Positions 1 through 11,151 of a DNA stretch of 64,000 nucleotides are shown one piece after another. Position 1 is the stretch's first letter; the number at the start of each line of letters is the position of its first letter. The notes beneath the pieces were generated by a model. That model saw only the letters and a program-made list of their open reading frames with translations, was not told where the DNA came from and made no database searches. The stretch is from Auanema rhodensis (Eukaryota > Nematoda > Chromadorea > Rhabditida > Rhabditidae). The stretch is taken from positions 6,954,501 to 7,018,500 of the forward strand of contig OZ059900.1 of the NCBI GenBank assembly GCA_964057225.1, in the 5' to 3' direction. The translations under genes were made by a program, and so were the position numbers.

Positions 1-20
1 TGAATTCTAATAACTACACT

Positions 21-3000
21 ATGTCACAAAATACAACATTAAACACAGCGCTAAAACTCCATGGACAGAAGATTCTGGAATATTTTAAAAATCAAGTCTT
101 TGATCCACAAATATCTATCACCAGCAAAACACAAGATCAAGTTATGGAAGGTTCGCCCACTCCCGGAATTCAACACCCTAAAGCAGCAAACAGTACGCCA
201 CAACAAGAAAGACTATTGAGGGCGGAAGTGACAACACCTGGAAATTTACAAATTCAAAGATCAAACACTGTGTCAGAGGAAGAGCAGAACCAAATAAATT
301 TTAATACTCTGAAACGTTCCTGCTCAGAAGAAATCAACGCTCTGCAAAAGTCTGAACAACTAGTTAAGAATTTATCCAGTGATGCAATCATACAACCCGG
401 TTTGATTTCTAGACCAGGACAAGAGCAACATTTGCGAAGTTATTCTCCTCAAGGTATGTTGCAGCATAGAGCATTGGGCTCTATACCTAGCCTTGAGAGA
501 CGGGTTCCAATAAATTTTACAACCCCTAGAAGAATACAGCCTACTGGACCAATTTCTATGTTAGGAGAAGAAGAGTTATATATCAACGAATCAAATGAAG
601 GTATATCGCAACCAAGAGAATACAATGCTGTATCAAGGCTTGAAAGAGAATTTCCAACAAATACGGCACAAAATGCATACTTACAACCAGCAAGAGCAAT
701 TCCTATGTCAGAACAAGAGCAGGCGCTAATCAACTTATCCGCTCAAGGTGTGCAACCTGGACCAAATACAATGTCAAGACTCGAGAGACAGCGCCTTATG
801 GAGTTATTAGGATATGCAGCCTTGCAACAAGAGAGATCAAATACCAGATTTGCGCAAGAACAGCTTCTTATAAGGTTGTTATCGCCCGTTGAATCTAATC
901 AAACAGCAGGCGAAGATCAGGCTCAGTTGAACTTAGCGAACACCACGAACTCTGAACGAGAGAAATCAACATTCAAGCCAGATCAACAACAACAGTTATG
1001 TATGTGTTTGAAACACTTTAAAAACTCAAAACCAGGAGTTTCAAGTTCTTTACCAATGCAAAATGAACAACCTAAAATTGGTTTGGATACATCTAGAGAG
1101 TTACCAGCAGCTGAATTAAACACAAGGTCAGGGCAAGAACACCTTCTAATGAATATGGTTCCAAACAGAGCTCAGCGATCAGATGAACTTAATACAGTAT
1201 CCCAACAGGAAAGACAACTTCAAATAAATTCTGCAAATCCTGAAAACTTACAACCTTTTAGATCACCTTCTATGCTATCACAAGAACAACTGCTTATGCG
1301 AACTTATGGTTATTTACAGCCTACACTATTAAACCCTATACCAAGGCTTGATGGACAATTTCCAATAAACATTGCTACTTCTGGAAGCTTACAACCATAC
1401 AGATCAATTCCAATGCCAGGATATGAAAATTTTCTTCTGAATTCAACAAATAATATGGCACTGGGAGGATCAAACACTCTGTCGCACTCAAACGCCCAAG
1501 GAGAGCTTCGAATGAATTTAGCAAATAACATACAGCAAACCAGATCAATTGCTACGTCAGGACAACAACCTTTTTTTCTGAATTTTCCCACCCATAATAC
1601 TTTGCAACCAGAACCACTAAATGCTGTTTCAAGATTTGAAGAGCAGTTTCGAATAAATATGTCAACCAATACATACTTACAACAATCAAGAGCAATCTCC
1701 ATGTCAGCACAACAGCAGGCGCTAATCAACTTATCCGCTCAAGGTGTGCAACATGGACCAAACACGATACCAATGCTCCAAGGGCAATTTCAAATGAATA
1801 TGGCACACAATGCATACTTACAACCAGCAAGAGCTATTCCTCAGCCAGGACAAGAGCAGGCACTAATCAACTTATCCGCTCAAGGTGTGCAACCTGGATT
1901 AAATACAATGTCAAGACTGGAAACGCAGTTTCAAATGAATATGGCTGCCACTGCATACCTACAACAAGCCAGAGCAATCTCTATGCCAGGACAACATCAG
2001 GCTCTTATCAACTTATCCGCTCAAGGTGTGCAACCCGGACAAAGCACGATGCCAATGCTCCAAGGGCAGTTTCAAATGAATACGGCACAAAATGCATACT
2101 TACAACCAGCAAGAGCTATTCCTATGCCAGGACAGGAGCAGGCACTAATCAACTTATCCGCTCAAGGTGTGCAACCTGGATCAAATACAATGTCAAGACT
2201 AGAAACGCAGTTTCGAATGAATATGGCAACCAATTCATACTTAGAATCAGCTAGAGTAATCCCTATGACAGGACAAGAACAGTTTTCTCAGAACTTGTCA
2301 CAACAAGGCATGCTCCAAACTAGAACTTCAAACACTATGGCAAAAAACGAAAAAGAGGTTCAAATAAATATGGCAACTTTTACAAACCTACAGTCAAATA
2401 GATTTTCACCTAAACGCGAGCAACAACAGTTTTTTCTGAATTCGACAGGCCGAGAAAATATACAGCTTGAAAGATCAGAAGATATGGAAGTGGAAGAAGA
2501 GCATCATAAAATGCATTTGGAAGACGTTGTAAGTACACAGGCAGAAGAACCCAACAAAAGTCCAGTGAAAAACCAGTTATTTCCGAATCAGCTAACTGTA
2601 GCAAATGTACAAACTGAACAACGAAAAACAATGCCAAGGCAAGAAAATCAACTTTTTCTGGAATTACCAAGAAATGGCCAAAAATGCCAACAGACAGAAT
2701 CGTCCAACAGAGTAGTTCATGAAGAAGAGCAACAAATAATGCCTACAACAACCGAAGAAAATATAGATTCGACTGTATCGAATGTGGTAGTGAAAGAAGA
2801 AGAACAAGATTCACCTCCTTTTTTTGGTGCTCGTGAGAGTCCTGATCCAGGAGGATCAAGATACATAACAAATAATGGAACCCAAGAAGCAAAACAAGTA
2901 GTTAAACATATAAAACCAGTAACACGTCTTGATCCCACAAGTTCAGCAGTTGAAGATACACCGCAAAATATTGAAAAAGAGAATCGGAAATCTCGGTTCA

Positions 3001-4472
3001 CAGAAAGACACGCAAAGCTTGTTAACAGTCTTTTATGTAGAACCATAGAAACTAGCCCAGAACCGGTGGTAATATTCCGAACTTTGCCGTTATTATGTAT
3101 ATCATTTAATTCGAGACAAATCCAAGTTCCGCCTCTGTATCCATATCGAGTTTCTGCTCATTTACACAAAATAAATGGTGTCCTATCAGGAATACCTGCA
3201 GTTCTCGGAATTCATCGTCCACGAATGATTAAAGATATAGATATTACAAATACGCCAAGTAATCCACCTAATTGTGATATGAATGCTTTAGTTAAAGAAA
3301 AAGTATTTCAAATACGGAACCCTCCAATAGAATTGGACACTCAGTCTCAACAAGAGAAAAAGCAATCGGAAGCATATCGTCATGAGCAAATCTGGCAAGA
3401 ATATTTGGATGAATGTACCAAAACTTGTGAAAAATCATCATTTACCCCTCGCGCTATTAAACGCTCAATGTGCATACCTTATAATCCGGAGTCTAATAAT
3501 ACCTCTCCGGATATTTGTTCAGAGCCTCATCACCCTTCAGCAGAACCAGAACAACGGGAACTTCATAGTGTTAAAAAGCAGAAGACATGCCATAGCGAAT
3601 CAAATGCAAATAGGATCGATACTCTATCTTTCAAGAAGCAACTTTCAAATCTCAAAAGTTATAGCACAATCAAATACACACTCAAACAAAATATACCTTT
3701 TCGTCTTCCTTTTAACATCAAATGTGAAAAATTAGAAACACAAAAGGAATTAAGACATACCAACTTTGCAGAAAAGGTGATAAGAGAAATATATTTTGCC
3801 GAACCTGAATATGGCACCTATATGGATTACACGCGAAATGATCCAGATGCAGAAAACGATTCAATTTATCAGAAGAATAAAGCAGAGAAACGGGCAGCTT
3901 TCACACGCACAGTTCAAAAAAGATACCAACCTTCATCCTTCAGTAAATACAATGAACCGATCGCAATGATGGAGCAGTATGATGAGAAGACAGCAAAACT
4001 TATTCCAACTCGACAACATAAATCACTAGAAGAATTTAGAGATAAGGAAGCAAAACGTATTGTCGTTGACATACACCGAGCCTTTTTTATCGAGCATTTG
4101 GATTATATTAAATGGTTGCATCAAGTAAGCCTTGTACCAAATACGTTTGTTCATCCAATCTATCAGCCTTTCTTTAACGTCAATTTCAAGTTCCGAACGG
4201 TTTTCCGAAGAAATAAAGAATTACCTGAAGAAAAACTCCGAATCGTAATCGGATACGATCATTCAATTAACAAAAAAATTGAAATCTTTTTCACGCCTGA
4301 TGGGAATGGCGCTTATGAAGAAGCACGTCAACCTAAAAATCTACTGTGCTTACAAAATGCATACGACAACCGGGTTGATCAAACCCCATCTCCGCTAATG
4401 TCAGACACTCTTTTGGATTCTGTTGAAATGCCTGCAGGTCTACGAGCAGAACTGAGAACCTATTTGAAGTAG
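21..4472 (+). CDS. Long Q/N-rich repeat protein, unknown function
   Basis: An uninterrupted reading frame of 1483 codons, odd in a window where other genes have introns every 70-200 nt. I do not recognise the family. Residues 1 to about 800 are rich in Gln, Asn, Met and Ser and built from degenerate repeats of about 47 residues with the recurring words ALINLSAQGVQPG, MSRLE.QF.MNMA and AYLQPARAIPMPGQEQ. Residues about 800-950 are acidic and Gln-rich. From about 990 to the end the composition becomes ordinary (aromatic and charged, with words such as VPPLYPYRVSAHL and HLDYIKWLHQVSLVPNTF), so this part is probably the folded, constrained domain. A basic stretch (HSVKKQKT) could be a nuclear signal. 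There is no signal peptide or membrane segment. The frame stays open to the window edge upstream of the first ATG, so the true start may lie outside. Retrogene origin, or a giant exon of a larger gene, are both possible. Confidence 0.75.
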   Translation: MSQNTTLNTALKLHGQKILEYFKNQVFDPQISITSKTQDQVMEGSPTPGIQHPKAANSTPQQERLLRAEVTTPGNLQIQRSNTVSEEEQNQINFNTLKRSCSEEINALQKSEQLVKNLSSDAIIQPGLISRPGQEQHLRSYSPQGMLQHRALGSIPSLERRVPINFTTPRRIQPTGPISMLGEEELYINESNEGISQPREYNAVSRLEREFPTNTAQNAYLQPARAIPMSEQEQALINLSAQGVQPGPNTMSRLERQRLMELLGYAALQQERSNTRFAQEQLLIRLLSPVESNQTAGEDQAQLNLANTTNSEREKSTFKPDQQQQLCMCLKHFKNSKPGVSSSLPMQNEQPKIGLDTSRELPAAELNTRSGQEHLLMNMVPNRAQRSDELNTVSQQERQLQINSANPENLQPFRSPSMLSQEQLLMRTYGYLQPTLLNPIPRLDGQFPINIATSGSLQPYRSIPMPGYENFLLNSTNNMALGGSNTLSHSNAQGELRMNLANNIQQTRSIATSGQQPFFLNFPTHNTLQPEPLNAVSRFEEQFRINMSTNTYLQQSRAISMSAQQQALINLSAQGVQHGPNTIPMLQGQFQMNMAHNAYLQPARAIPQPGQEQALINLSAQGVQPGLNTMSRLETQFQMNMAATAYLQQARAISMPGQHQALINLSAQGVQPGQSTMPMLQGQFQMNTAQNAYLQPARAIPMPGQEQALINLSAQGVQPGSNTMSRLETQFRMNMATNSYLESARVIPMTGQEQFSQNLSQQGMLQTRTSNTMAKNEKEVQINMATFTNLQSNRFSPKREQQQFFLNSTGRENIQLERSEDMEVEEEHHKMHLEDVVSTQAEEPNKSPVKNQLFPNQLTVANVQTEQRKTMPRQENQLFLELPRNGQKCQQTESSNRVVHEEEQQIMPTTTEENIDSTVSNVVVKEEEQDSPPFFGARESPDPGGSRYITNNGTQEAKQVVKHIKPVTRLDPTSSAVEDTPQNIEKENRKSRFTERHAKLVNSLLCRTIETSPEPVVIFRTLPLLCISFNSRQIQVPPLYPYRVSAHLHKINGVLSGIPAVLGIHRPRMIKDIDITNTPSNPPNCDMNALVKEKVFQIRNPPIELDTQSQQEKKQSEAYRHEQIWQEYLDECTKTCEKSSFTPRAIKRSMCIPYNPESNNTSPDICSEPHHPSAEPEQRELHSVKKQKTCHSESNANRIDTLSFKKQLSNLKSYSTIKYTLKQNIPFRLPFNIKCEKLETQKELRHTNFAEKVIREIYFAEPEYGTYMDYTRNDPDAENDSIYQKNKAEKRAAFTRTVQKRYQPSSFSKYNEPIAMMEQYDEKTAKLIPTRQHKSLEEFRDKEAKRIVVDIHRAFFIEHLDYIKWLHQVSLVPNTFVHPIYQPFFNVNFKFRTVFRRNKELPEEKLRIVIGYDHSINKKIEIFFTPDGNGAYEEARQPKNLLCLQNAYDNRVDQTPSPLMSDTLLDSVEMPAGLRAELRTYLK
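616..2330 (+). repeat. In-frame 141-bp (47-codon) tandem repeats
   Basis: The GCGCTAATCAACTTATCCGC block starts at about 1719, 1860, 2001 and 2142, exactly 141 bp apart, with one isolated earlier copy at about 719. Neighbouring copies are close to identical at nucleotide level, which indicates recent in-frame unit duplication or conversion. More diverged copies flank them. Confidence 0.85.
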
Positions 4473-5583
4473 AATACCACAACTTCTCAAGTTATGCTGC
4501 ATGGTTTAGCATATAATACCTATATTTCTCGTCTCTTGCATTGCATTCAATATTTCGCAACGAACGTTTCAAATCACTAATTGAGTAGATTCCATCTCTG
4601 TAATTGTTTTTCATTTTAGTGGTTAATACTAATTCCACTAATAGATTAAAAACAATAATACAAGACTATGTTCTTTGATTGATATTCAATCTAATATAAC
4701 ATAAAAATTTTGAAAAATACAAAAAAAAATTGTAATTAGCAAAACATGAATGAAGGACCACATCAACAATAATTTGTTTATTAACACAAAATAAAGCAAC
4801 TATTACATTTCTCTGAAATGACAAGTTTTTCTCAGAAAACTCGAGAGCAAAAAGTAACAAATCATCACATAAAATCAATAATTGTTCCTTCCCCTACTCA
4901 TTATTTGTACTTTGTATAATTCTTTAGTATCTCTTGTTCTACTGAAAATAGATGCTTTTCTTTCTATTTCTATAATTATTTACGTTGTGTCCATGTTCTA
5001 AACTTCCACCACTTTCATCATATATGAATAAATTACCTATAAGTTATTTCATCTTTTATACCTAAATATTTATTTCTAATAATATTTTATATAATGTTCT
5101 CTTGTAGTATGCTTCCTTAATACTGAATGTATGTATCATGAATATTTTACAAATCTTTCGGCATTCTACAAGTAAAAACAGACTAAATTCTTTTTTTTTC
5201 CAATTATTGGTCTCATATGATTGTTAAATACATTCGCGATTCTAATTTTAATACTAACTAATAAACTTTGTAAACAATGAAATATGTTTTATTGTGAGAG
5301 GAATGAATTATTTCAACATTTCCTAATAGAATTAAACAAAAACTAAACCTCATCGCTGCATGAATTTCTTAAGATGAATGAATAAAGAAGTATATCCAGA
5401 TGAGTGGACCATACGTTTCAATCCAACTCAATGGACCACACATTGCTCAGATCACGAACAATCGAAGAGTTTTTCATCTTCTTTTCAAATGTTCGCTTTT
5501 ATTGCGTTTAGCCGCCTGGAAACTCCAGATGAAGGACCTGAACTGTGTGACTGTCATATGAGAATTTTGGAAATATCTCAGCA
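4473..5583. other. Intergenic, AT-rich
   Basis: No convincing gene is visible. A 69-codon open frame (5378-5587) starts just upstream of the next gene and overlaps its proposed first exon in another frame. Its sequence shows no family resemblance, so it is not called. Confidence 0.5.
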
Positions 5584-6169
5584 ATGATCAAGGTTTTCAA
5601 GTTCTTTTTAATGCTCATTTCTCTGTTTTTCAATCTTTTTCTTGATAAAATGTAATTATTCCAGATACTCAGTAGACAAATGCAAAGGTTTGAAACAGTG
5701 AAAGAATATCATTTCAAGAATCATAGCGATGATGTGATTGCCATGGTATGTTTTATCAAATAGTTAAATTATAATATCTATTTCGTTTTCCGGTGTCTTG
5801 TGATCGTTCACCATATGCAAGACTTCATAATATAATATTTCATAATGTTGAAACTATAGAAGATAAATCAATCAATATATATCGAATGGGTAAATTATAT
5901 TTAAATAATTATATTTTATAACTTTATCGATAGATTTCATTGGACGTTTATTGCCAGTCTATACAGATGATCAAGTTATTGCATGCATAAATGCTATGCC
6001 ACAAGAGGTTCTTGTAGTTTGCGTTTGTCGTGATTACGATGAGCAAGATAAAGAAAATGTATCACCAACAGTAAGTATTCCTAGAACGATTGCGAATTCA
6101 GCATACAATCGTTCATCAGTTTTGATGCAAAAAATGGAAAATTTTAATAAGTACAACATACCAATATGA
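5584..6169 (+). CDS. Small protein, tandem paralog A (exon structure uncertain)
   Basis: I recognise this only as a paralog of the 129-residue gene at 7638-8246. The last exon (about 5939-6169) encodes RLLPVYTDDQVIACINAMP, then QEVLVVCVCRDYD, then ENVSPTVSIPRTI. These match RLLPLKSNNDVRAVIEHMP, EELLVVTAIEEG and ENISPLSHVPRTV in the neighbour, and the splice phase is the same. A proposed start exon ATG ATC AAG (5584-5592) splices at 5593 to an exon beginning at about 5665 (ILSRQMQRFETVKEYHF), which resembles the neighbour's N-terminus. That exon ends at a GTATGT donor in phase 0, whereas the last exon needs phase 1. I see no intervening exon that repairs this, so the gene is either mis-modelled or decaying. 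There is no signal peptide. Confidence 0.4.
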
Positions 6170-7637
6170 TATTCTAGTTGGTTTGATACATTTACATTTC
6201 ACAACTTGCTAATCTTCTTCAAGGTTTAAATTTTGTTTGTTTTTTTGTTGTTTTGGTTATTGTCTACTCTGTGTTTTTGTTTACGTTCTGTATAAAGGTC
6301 AACATGTTGGCATGTCTCTCGTCAGAAGAAACCTTGGAACATGTTCAATTAAAAATAAAACCACAGAATAAAAAAATTCAATTTCGAAGTAGATAAATGT
6401 TTCGGCTTATATCCAAGCTATCAGGTGCCTGGCACCAATGCACTATGTGATACTCACATGACTTTCACCGATACCCTTTCGCAAAAATAGAAATAGATGC
6501 ATAGCATTTTGCACGTATACAAATAAGTTATAGACACACAATTCAAAGGTTTATAGTCTATGAGCAAATGTAATAAACTGATCTTTCAAAAAAGCGAAAG
6601 GCTAAAGACTCAAATTTTAATAAGATATATGATATGATTTACAAGAGCTCAACGCTTTTCATAATGGAAATCGGAACTGAATAATGCTTTTAATCAAAAA
6701 TTAAGTCAAAATAATAAAATCTTCGAGAGGTATTGAAACGCTTGTCAATTACACAGATATAATAAATCTATTATAGACAAATAAAAATTTTCAATGATTC
6801 TGAATGCATCTGATGAAGTTCTGATAAATGATTTTTCAAAAATCAATATTCAATTACTTAAAATAATAAAACATTCCTGAGTTCACATGCAAAATGCCTT
6901 CACTGTCCTGTTCGGAAAAGAAATGATAAATCTTTTTACCCAATATTTTCTCAAAAACCTGTTGAGATTTTTTCATTTTTCACGTTATTCGCTTATTCAC
7001 TATTTGAATATTGTTTCACATTTATCATATGTATATTGTCATTTTCATGGTTGTATGTGAAATGTCACAAAATTATTTTTTCTAACCTTTTCAACACGAG
7101 AAAAATATGAAGAATGATGAAATTTTGATGTGCCTAAATTGTTTCACCTTTTCACCAAATCTACGCTCATAAATATAGATTTTATTAGTCATCGCAATAT
7201 TTCGATAATTATTTCCAATTATTTAGATTTCAATTAATATTTAAGCCTTTCCATTAATATCCTCAAATTCTATAGTAACCTATACCTACATAATCTGCTG
7301 TTCGAGGATAGCAGAAATGAAATGTTTGATGCTAATTCAATCTATTCATTTATATATATCAACGTTATCATGATGATTTATTTTCATTCTCTTTTTAACC
7401 CATGTGATATTCATATAAGCTGAATCTTCAATGTAAGATTTAACCCAAATGATGACGTATTCGTTTACTTTTTTACAATTTTCATTTGTTCTGAACTGTG
7501 AACGATGAACAATATATTTCCGAAAGGAAATAGTTTGCTTTTGTTCGTATTAATTATTTTCTTTATAACCTTTTCGCTTAGTATGTTTCACATCTAGTTT
7601 TACAGGGATTTTGATCATTCAACTACTTTTATAGAAC
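6170..7637. other. Intergenic between tandem paralogs
   Basis: AT-rich sequence with no coding exon I can support. A pyrimidine-rich stretch ending TTTTATAG at about 7634 lies three bases before the next ATG and looks like a 3' splice (possibly trans-splice) acceptor for the downstream gene. Confidence 0.5.
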
Positions 7638-8246
7638 ATGGACATCTCCATCTTCCAAAATTTCAGATTTGACTTATCCGAACAATATTTGTTTGATGAC
7701 AAAAATTCTTTTCTGATGCGTGAGGTTTGTAGATATCTTTAGTTTTCTCTTTCAAATATTATTCATGCTCTTGATTGATTGAGTATATGTTAACTATAAA
7801 TATAAATATTAATTTGGCTTTTTGCCTTCTCTATGCTTTATCCATTTGGCTAATGCAGCTTAAGCTTAATCCTCTGTTAGTGAAATAAAATTATCTTGCA
7901 GGTTTATGCATCTGATAGGCCACTGAATTTTCTAATGGAAACACTTTATGATATATATTTCGATTCAGATCCATATACCTTATATCCATATAAATTTGGT
8001 ATGAAACACAAATAATTATTTCATTTAAGCTCACCTTTAGATAAAACAAAACGTCTATTACCATTAAAAAGCAATAATGATGTAAGAGCAGTAATTGAAC
8101 ATATGCCAGAAGAGCTACTTGTTGTTACAGCTATCGAAGAAGGTCCATTCGACAATTTAGAAAACATTTCACCTTTGTCTCATGTTCCTCGAACTGTTTA
8201 TTCGGATCCAAACCGTCATATCCGTGTTTTAAAGAATAAGAATTGA
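7638..8246 (+). CDS. 129-residue protein, tandem paralog B, unknown function
   Basis: Three exons close exactly in phase: 7638-7724 (29 codons), 7902-7998 and 8041-8246, giving 129 residues. The first exon begins MDISIFQNFRFDLSEQYLF, the second encodes VYASDRPLNFLMETLYDIYF, and the last carries KTKRLLPLKSNNDV, EELLVVTAIEEG and NISPLSHVPRTVY. The start is supported by a TTTTATAG acceptor three bases upstream. No signal peptide, membrane segment or known motif is visible. The acidic, aromatic-rich middle suggests a small soluble cytoplasmic or nuclear protein. It is paralogous to the gene 1.5 kb upstream, with shared C-terminal block and splice phase. AATAAA signals follow at about 8259 and 8269. 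Confidence 0.75.
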
Positions 8247-8891
8247 TCTCTTTTATTGAATAAAAGCCAAATAAAATATCAAGTTTTCAATCTCATTTCA
8301 GAATTGTATGTAAATTTTTGTGATTGCTTGTCTTCTCCATGTTTGTAATTATTATTTTCTAGTGCTGTTGTATTCCTAATAAACAAAACAAAACACTCAA
8401 TCAGTTGACACAAAACTATGCCAGCTGTTTGTAACATGAAAGTAAAATATATTTTTTGATAAATGAAAACTATAAGCAGTGATAAAACAGCTGAGAAATG
8501 GCAAAATCGAGAGAGAGGGAGAGAAAGATATAATGAAAGAGAAAGAAATAAGGAGAGAAAGAAAGAAAGTTATTTCTAAACAGATATTATTAAGAAGATA
8601 AAAAATGAATTTAAAGAAATATTCTAGAAGTTAAAACTAGCAATGACTAGTAGCATCAGCTATGAAAAAAACAAGAGACTATTTCAATCTGAAATAAAAT
8701 ATCACCAAGTGATAAGACTGATAGCAATTATGCGAAATGCAAAACTTTCAGAAGTCGGAATACACAAAAAGTTTTCTCAATTTGAAGTAAAAAAAAAAGA
8801 TGACCATGACGTATATATATATAATATAGTATATTTATATATATATATAGCTTATAAAGATAAAATATGAAAAAAATTATAAATCTATAGC
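8247..8891. other. Intergenic with purine-rich and AT simple repeats
   Basis: A (GAGAGA/GAAA)-rich purine tract lies at about 8507-8575 and an alternating TA tract at about 8813-8850. No gene is seen. This is the convergent interval between a plus-strand and a minus-strand gene. Confidence 0.6.
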
Positions 8892-11151
8892 TTATAATCT
8901 ATTGTATAGACACCGGAAAGCATAGTACATAACAGGGACAACTAGTGACCATTGTGAGAATGTAGAAGTTGCATGATTCTGTCGTGAAGTCGGCCGATCT
9001 TCCCAGCCCTTAGTCATCATCTCACCAATATTATCCCATGTTCCATTATGATCATGATCAGGCTCAACTCCCAAAATATTCAAAAAACACTAAATAAGGT
9101 TTTTTCATTAAGGTTCGAGAAAGCTTCCAGTATGTAACATACTTGATATAAGTCAACCAATTCCAATGGTCCTCCTTTTTCATTAACTTTGAATGCTGTA
9201 ATAATAATTATTTAAAATTAATGCTGATTGTAATAAGTACCTGGTCCACGAGCAACAAATATTCCTTGCATATCTGTATATTCAGGCTCCCATCCACTAG
9301 CCATTTTTAGCTCTCGTTGATTTTCAGCGGGAGTGGGAATAGAAGACAATTCGCGCTGAAACGTCACAAATAATATAAATTAAGTAACTGTTTAGTTAAA
9401 AAATTACCGTAATAACGCTTGTTCCGGGTTTGGTAATAAGTACGACTCCACTCATGAATCGTGATTGTTTCCAGTGTAATTCTTCAGGGAGTTCAGACAT
9501 TTTGTAAACTTTTACCATTGGCACTTCATTATCATCATAATCTCCTGTAGGTGCCCATTGATCACAGACACGGAGTTCAAAATGAATCTAAACCTCAATG
9601 TGTATCACAAAAATACATTGTATAACATACTGGTCCTTCATCTTCTGGTTCAGTATAAATCATCATCATAGAGTGTGAGTTGACTACTTTCTTGATCTGA
9701 AAATGCATTAAAAATGTGCAAACTATTCATATGTAAGTATTAACCTTAGAGTAATCAGATAAGCATTCCTCAACATAGAATTGCTCTTCTTCTAGCATAG
9801 GAGCCATACCATGATCGGAATAAACAATAAGATTGGTAGTCTCCCAAAGATCAGCATCAGCAATATGCTTCTGTAAAATCATTTTTTATTATTTTTATAC
9901 TTATAAAATTCTCGTTAACCTGCAGTTCATGAAGATATAGATCAATTCGTGTTAAAGCTTGATCAGCTTCGTCAGAATTAACTCCATACATCTTTTGAGC
10001 ATGACTAAGCCCAGCAAAATGAACCAAGAACATCTAAAGTATTTTTATAATACAATCATTTTAAAAATGAAGTTATTTTTTTGTTTCTTCTGTTTGATTT
10101 TTAAAGCTTCAATCTTTGGACAACTAACACAAACGGAAGTGAACATTTTTGTTGTTCTTCTTTTTCAATGAAAGATGAAACTTCAACATTGCAATTGAAC
10201 CACAAACTGATGATAACAACGATACAACAGTAATTTGATTACAAACCTGTTGTCTGTATACTTCGTACTTCTTAATTCGATTAATCATTTCAGGGAAAAT
10301 TTCTGATAAGCGGTCAGATTGCGATGGATTGTTCACATCAATGACGCGCTTTGGTGGAACTTGTACTACAAGGTCTTGATGTGGTAACTAAAAGAATAAT
10401 TACTTTGAAACACAATATAAACGTCAACATTATTCAAAAGAAAGGATTAAAAATTCTGAGGACAGATTTAACGACACTTACATGACAATGTGCATACCAA
10501 TAGCAATGAATATCAACATTTTGTTTTCCAGCTGTGTACCAGAAAGGTGATGGTCTGCCTGACCACCAAGTAAAATATGAATCATTTGAAGCTAAACGAA
10601 TAAAGTTAAATGCTCAGTTTGGTTGAGTCTGTCGACAGTTGACAGATTAATTCAACTCACCAACACCCTGTTGAAAGTTTTCACCAGATTTAGCATCCCA
10701 TATATAATCAGCAACAATTCCATGATTTTCAGTGTACAAGCCTTAATATGGTTATTGATAGCTTTATAACTTAAACCGTTTTGATTATAAAACTGATACC
10801 TGTAGAAATACTGAGCCATGTTGGCCAATTTTGTGTGGGAAACACTGATTTCAAATGTTCGGCATGAGCTCCATTTTCAATAATTTCGCGAATTCCTTAA
10901 GAAGTTGTGATTAATGTTTTAAATTAGATTATTTTTTAACCTATAGTGGACTCTGCTTTTGAATTATTTAGAATACTGGCACCATAGCCATCAATTTGGA
11001 TAATAATAATATTCTGTCCAACGGGAAGACGAGCTTGTGTAGTATACCAGCATAACAGCGTTAATGCTGCAGTGAGCATCCAAGAACACGACATTGCCGT
11101 GATAATGGAGCTGAATCTAAAACTAAAAGATGAGAATAACCACTGAAACAC
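8892..11151 (-). CDS. ENPP-family ectophosphodiesterase-like protein, probable pseudoenzyme
   Basis: About 500 residues in roughly a dozen exons with introns of about 45-60 nt. Exon 1 (10941-11151) encodes a hydrophobic leader/anchor (SCSWMLTAALTLLCWYTTQA) and then the first metal-site motif QNIIIIQIDGYG. Later exons give FPTQNWPTWLSISTG, LYTENHGIVADYIWD, VHFAGLSHAQKMYG, NLIVYSDHGMAPM and MQGIFVARGPAFK. These align along the whole type I phosphodiesterase/nucleotide pyrophosphatase fold. The family's nucleophile Thr in FPTKTFPNH is Asn here. The Asp of the PDxxGH motif is Ala, and the His of the GxHGYDN motif is replaced. The DHGM metal pair and the first Asp remain. Hydrolytic activity is therefore doubtful. 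The C-terminus (WSLVVPVMYYAFRCLY) is hydrophobic and could anchor the protein. Expected location: cell surface or secretory pathway. Confidence 0.85.
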
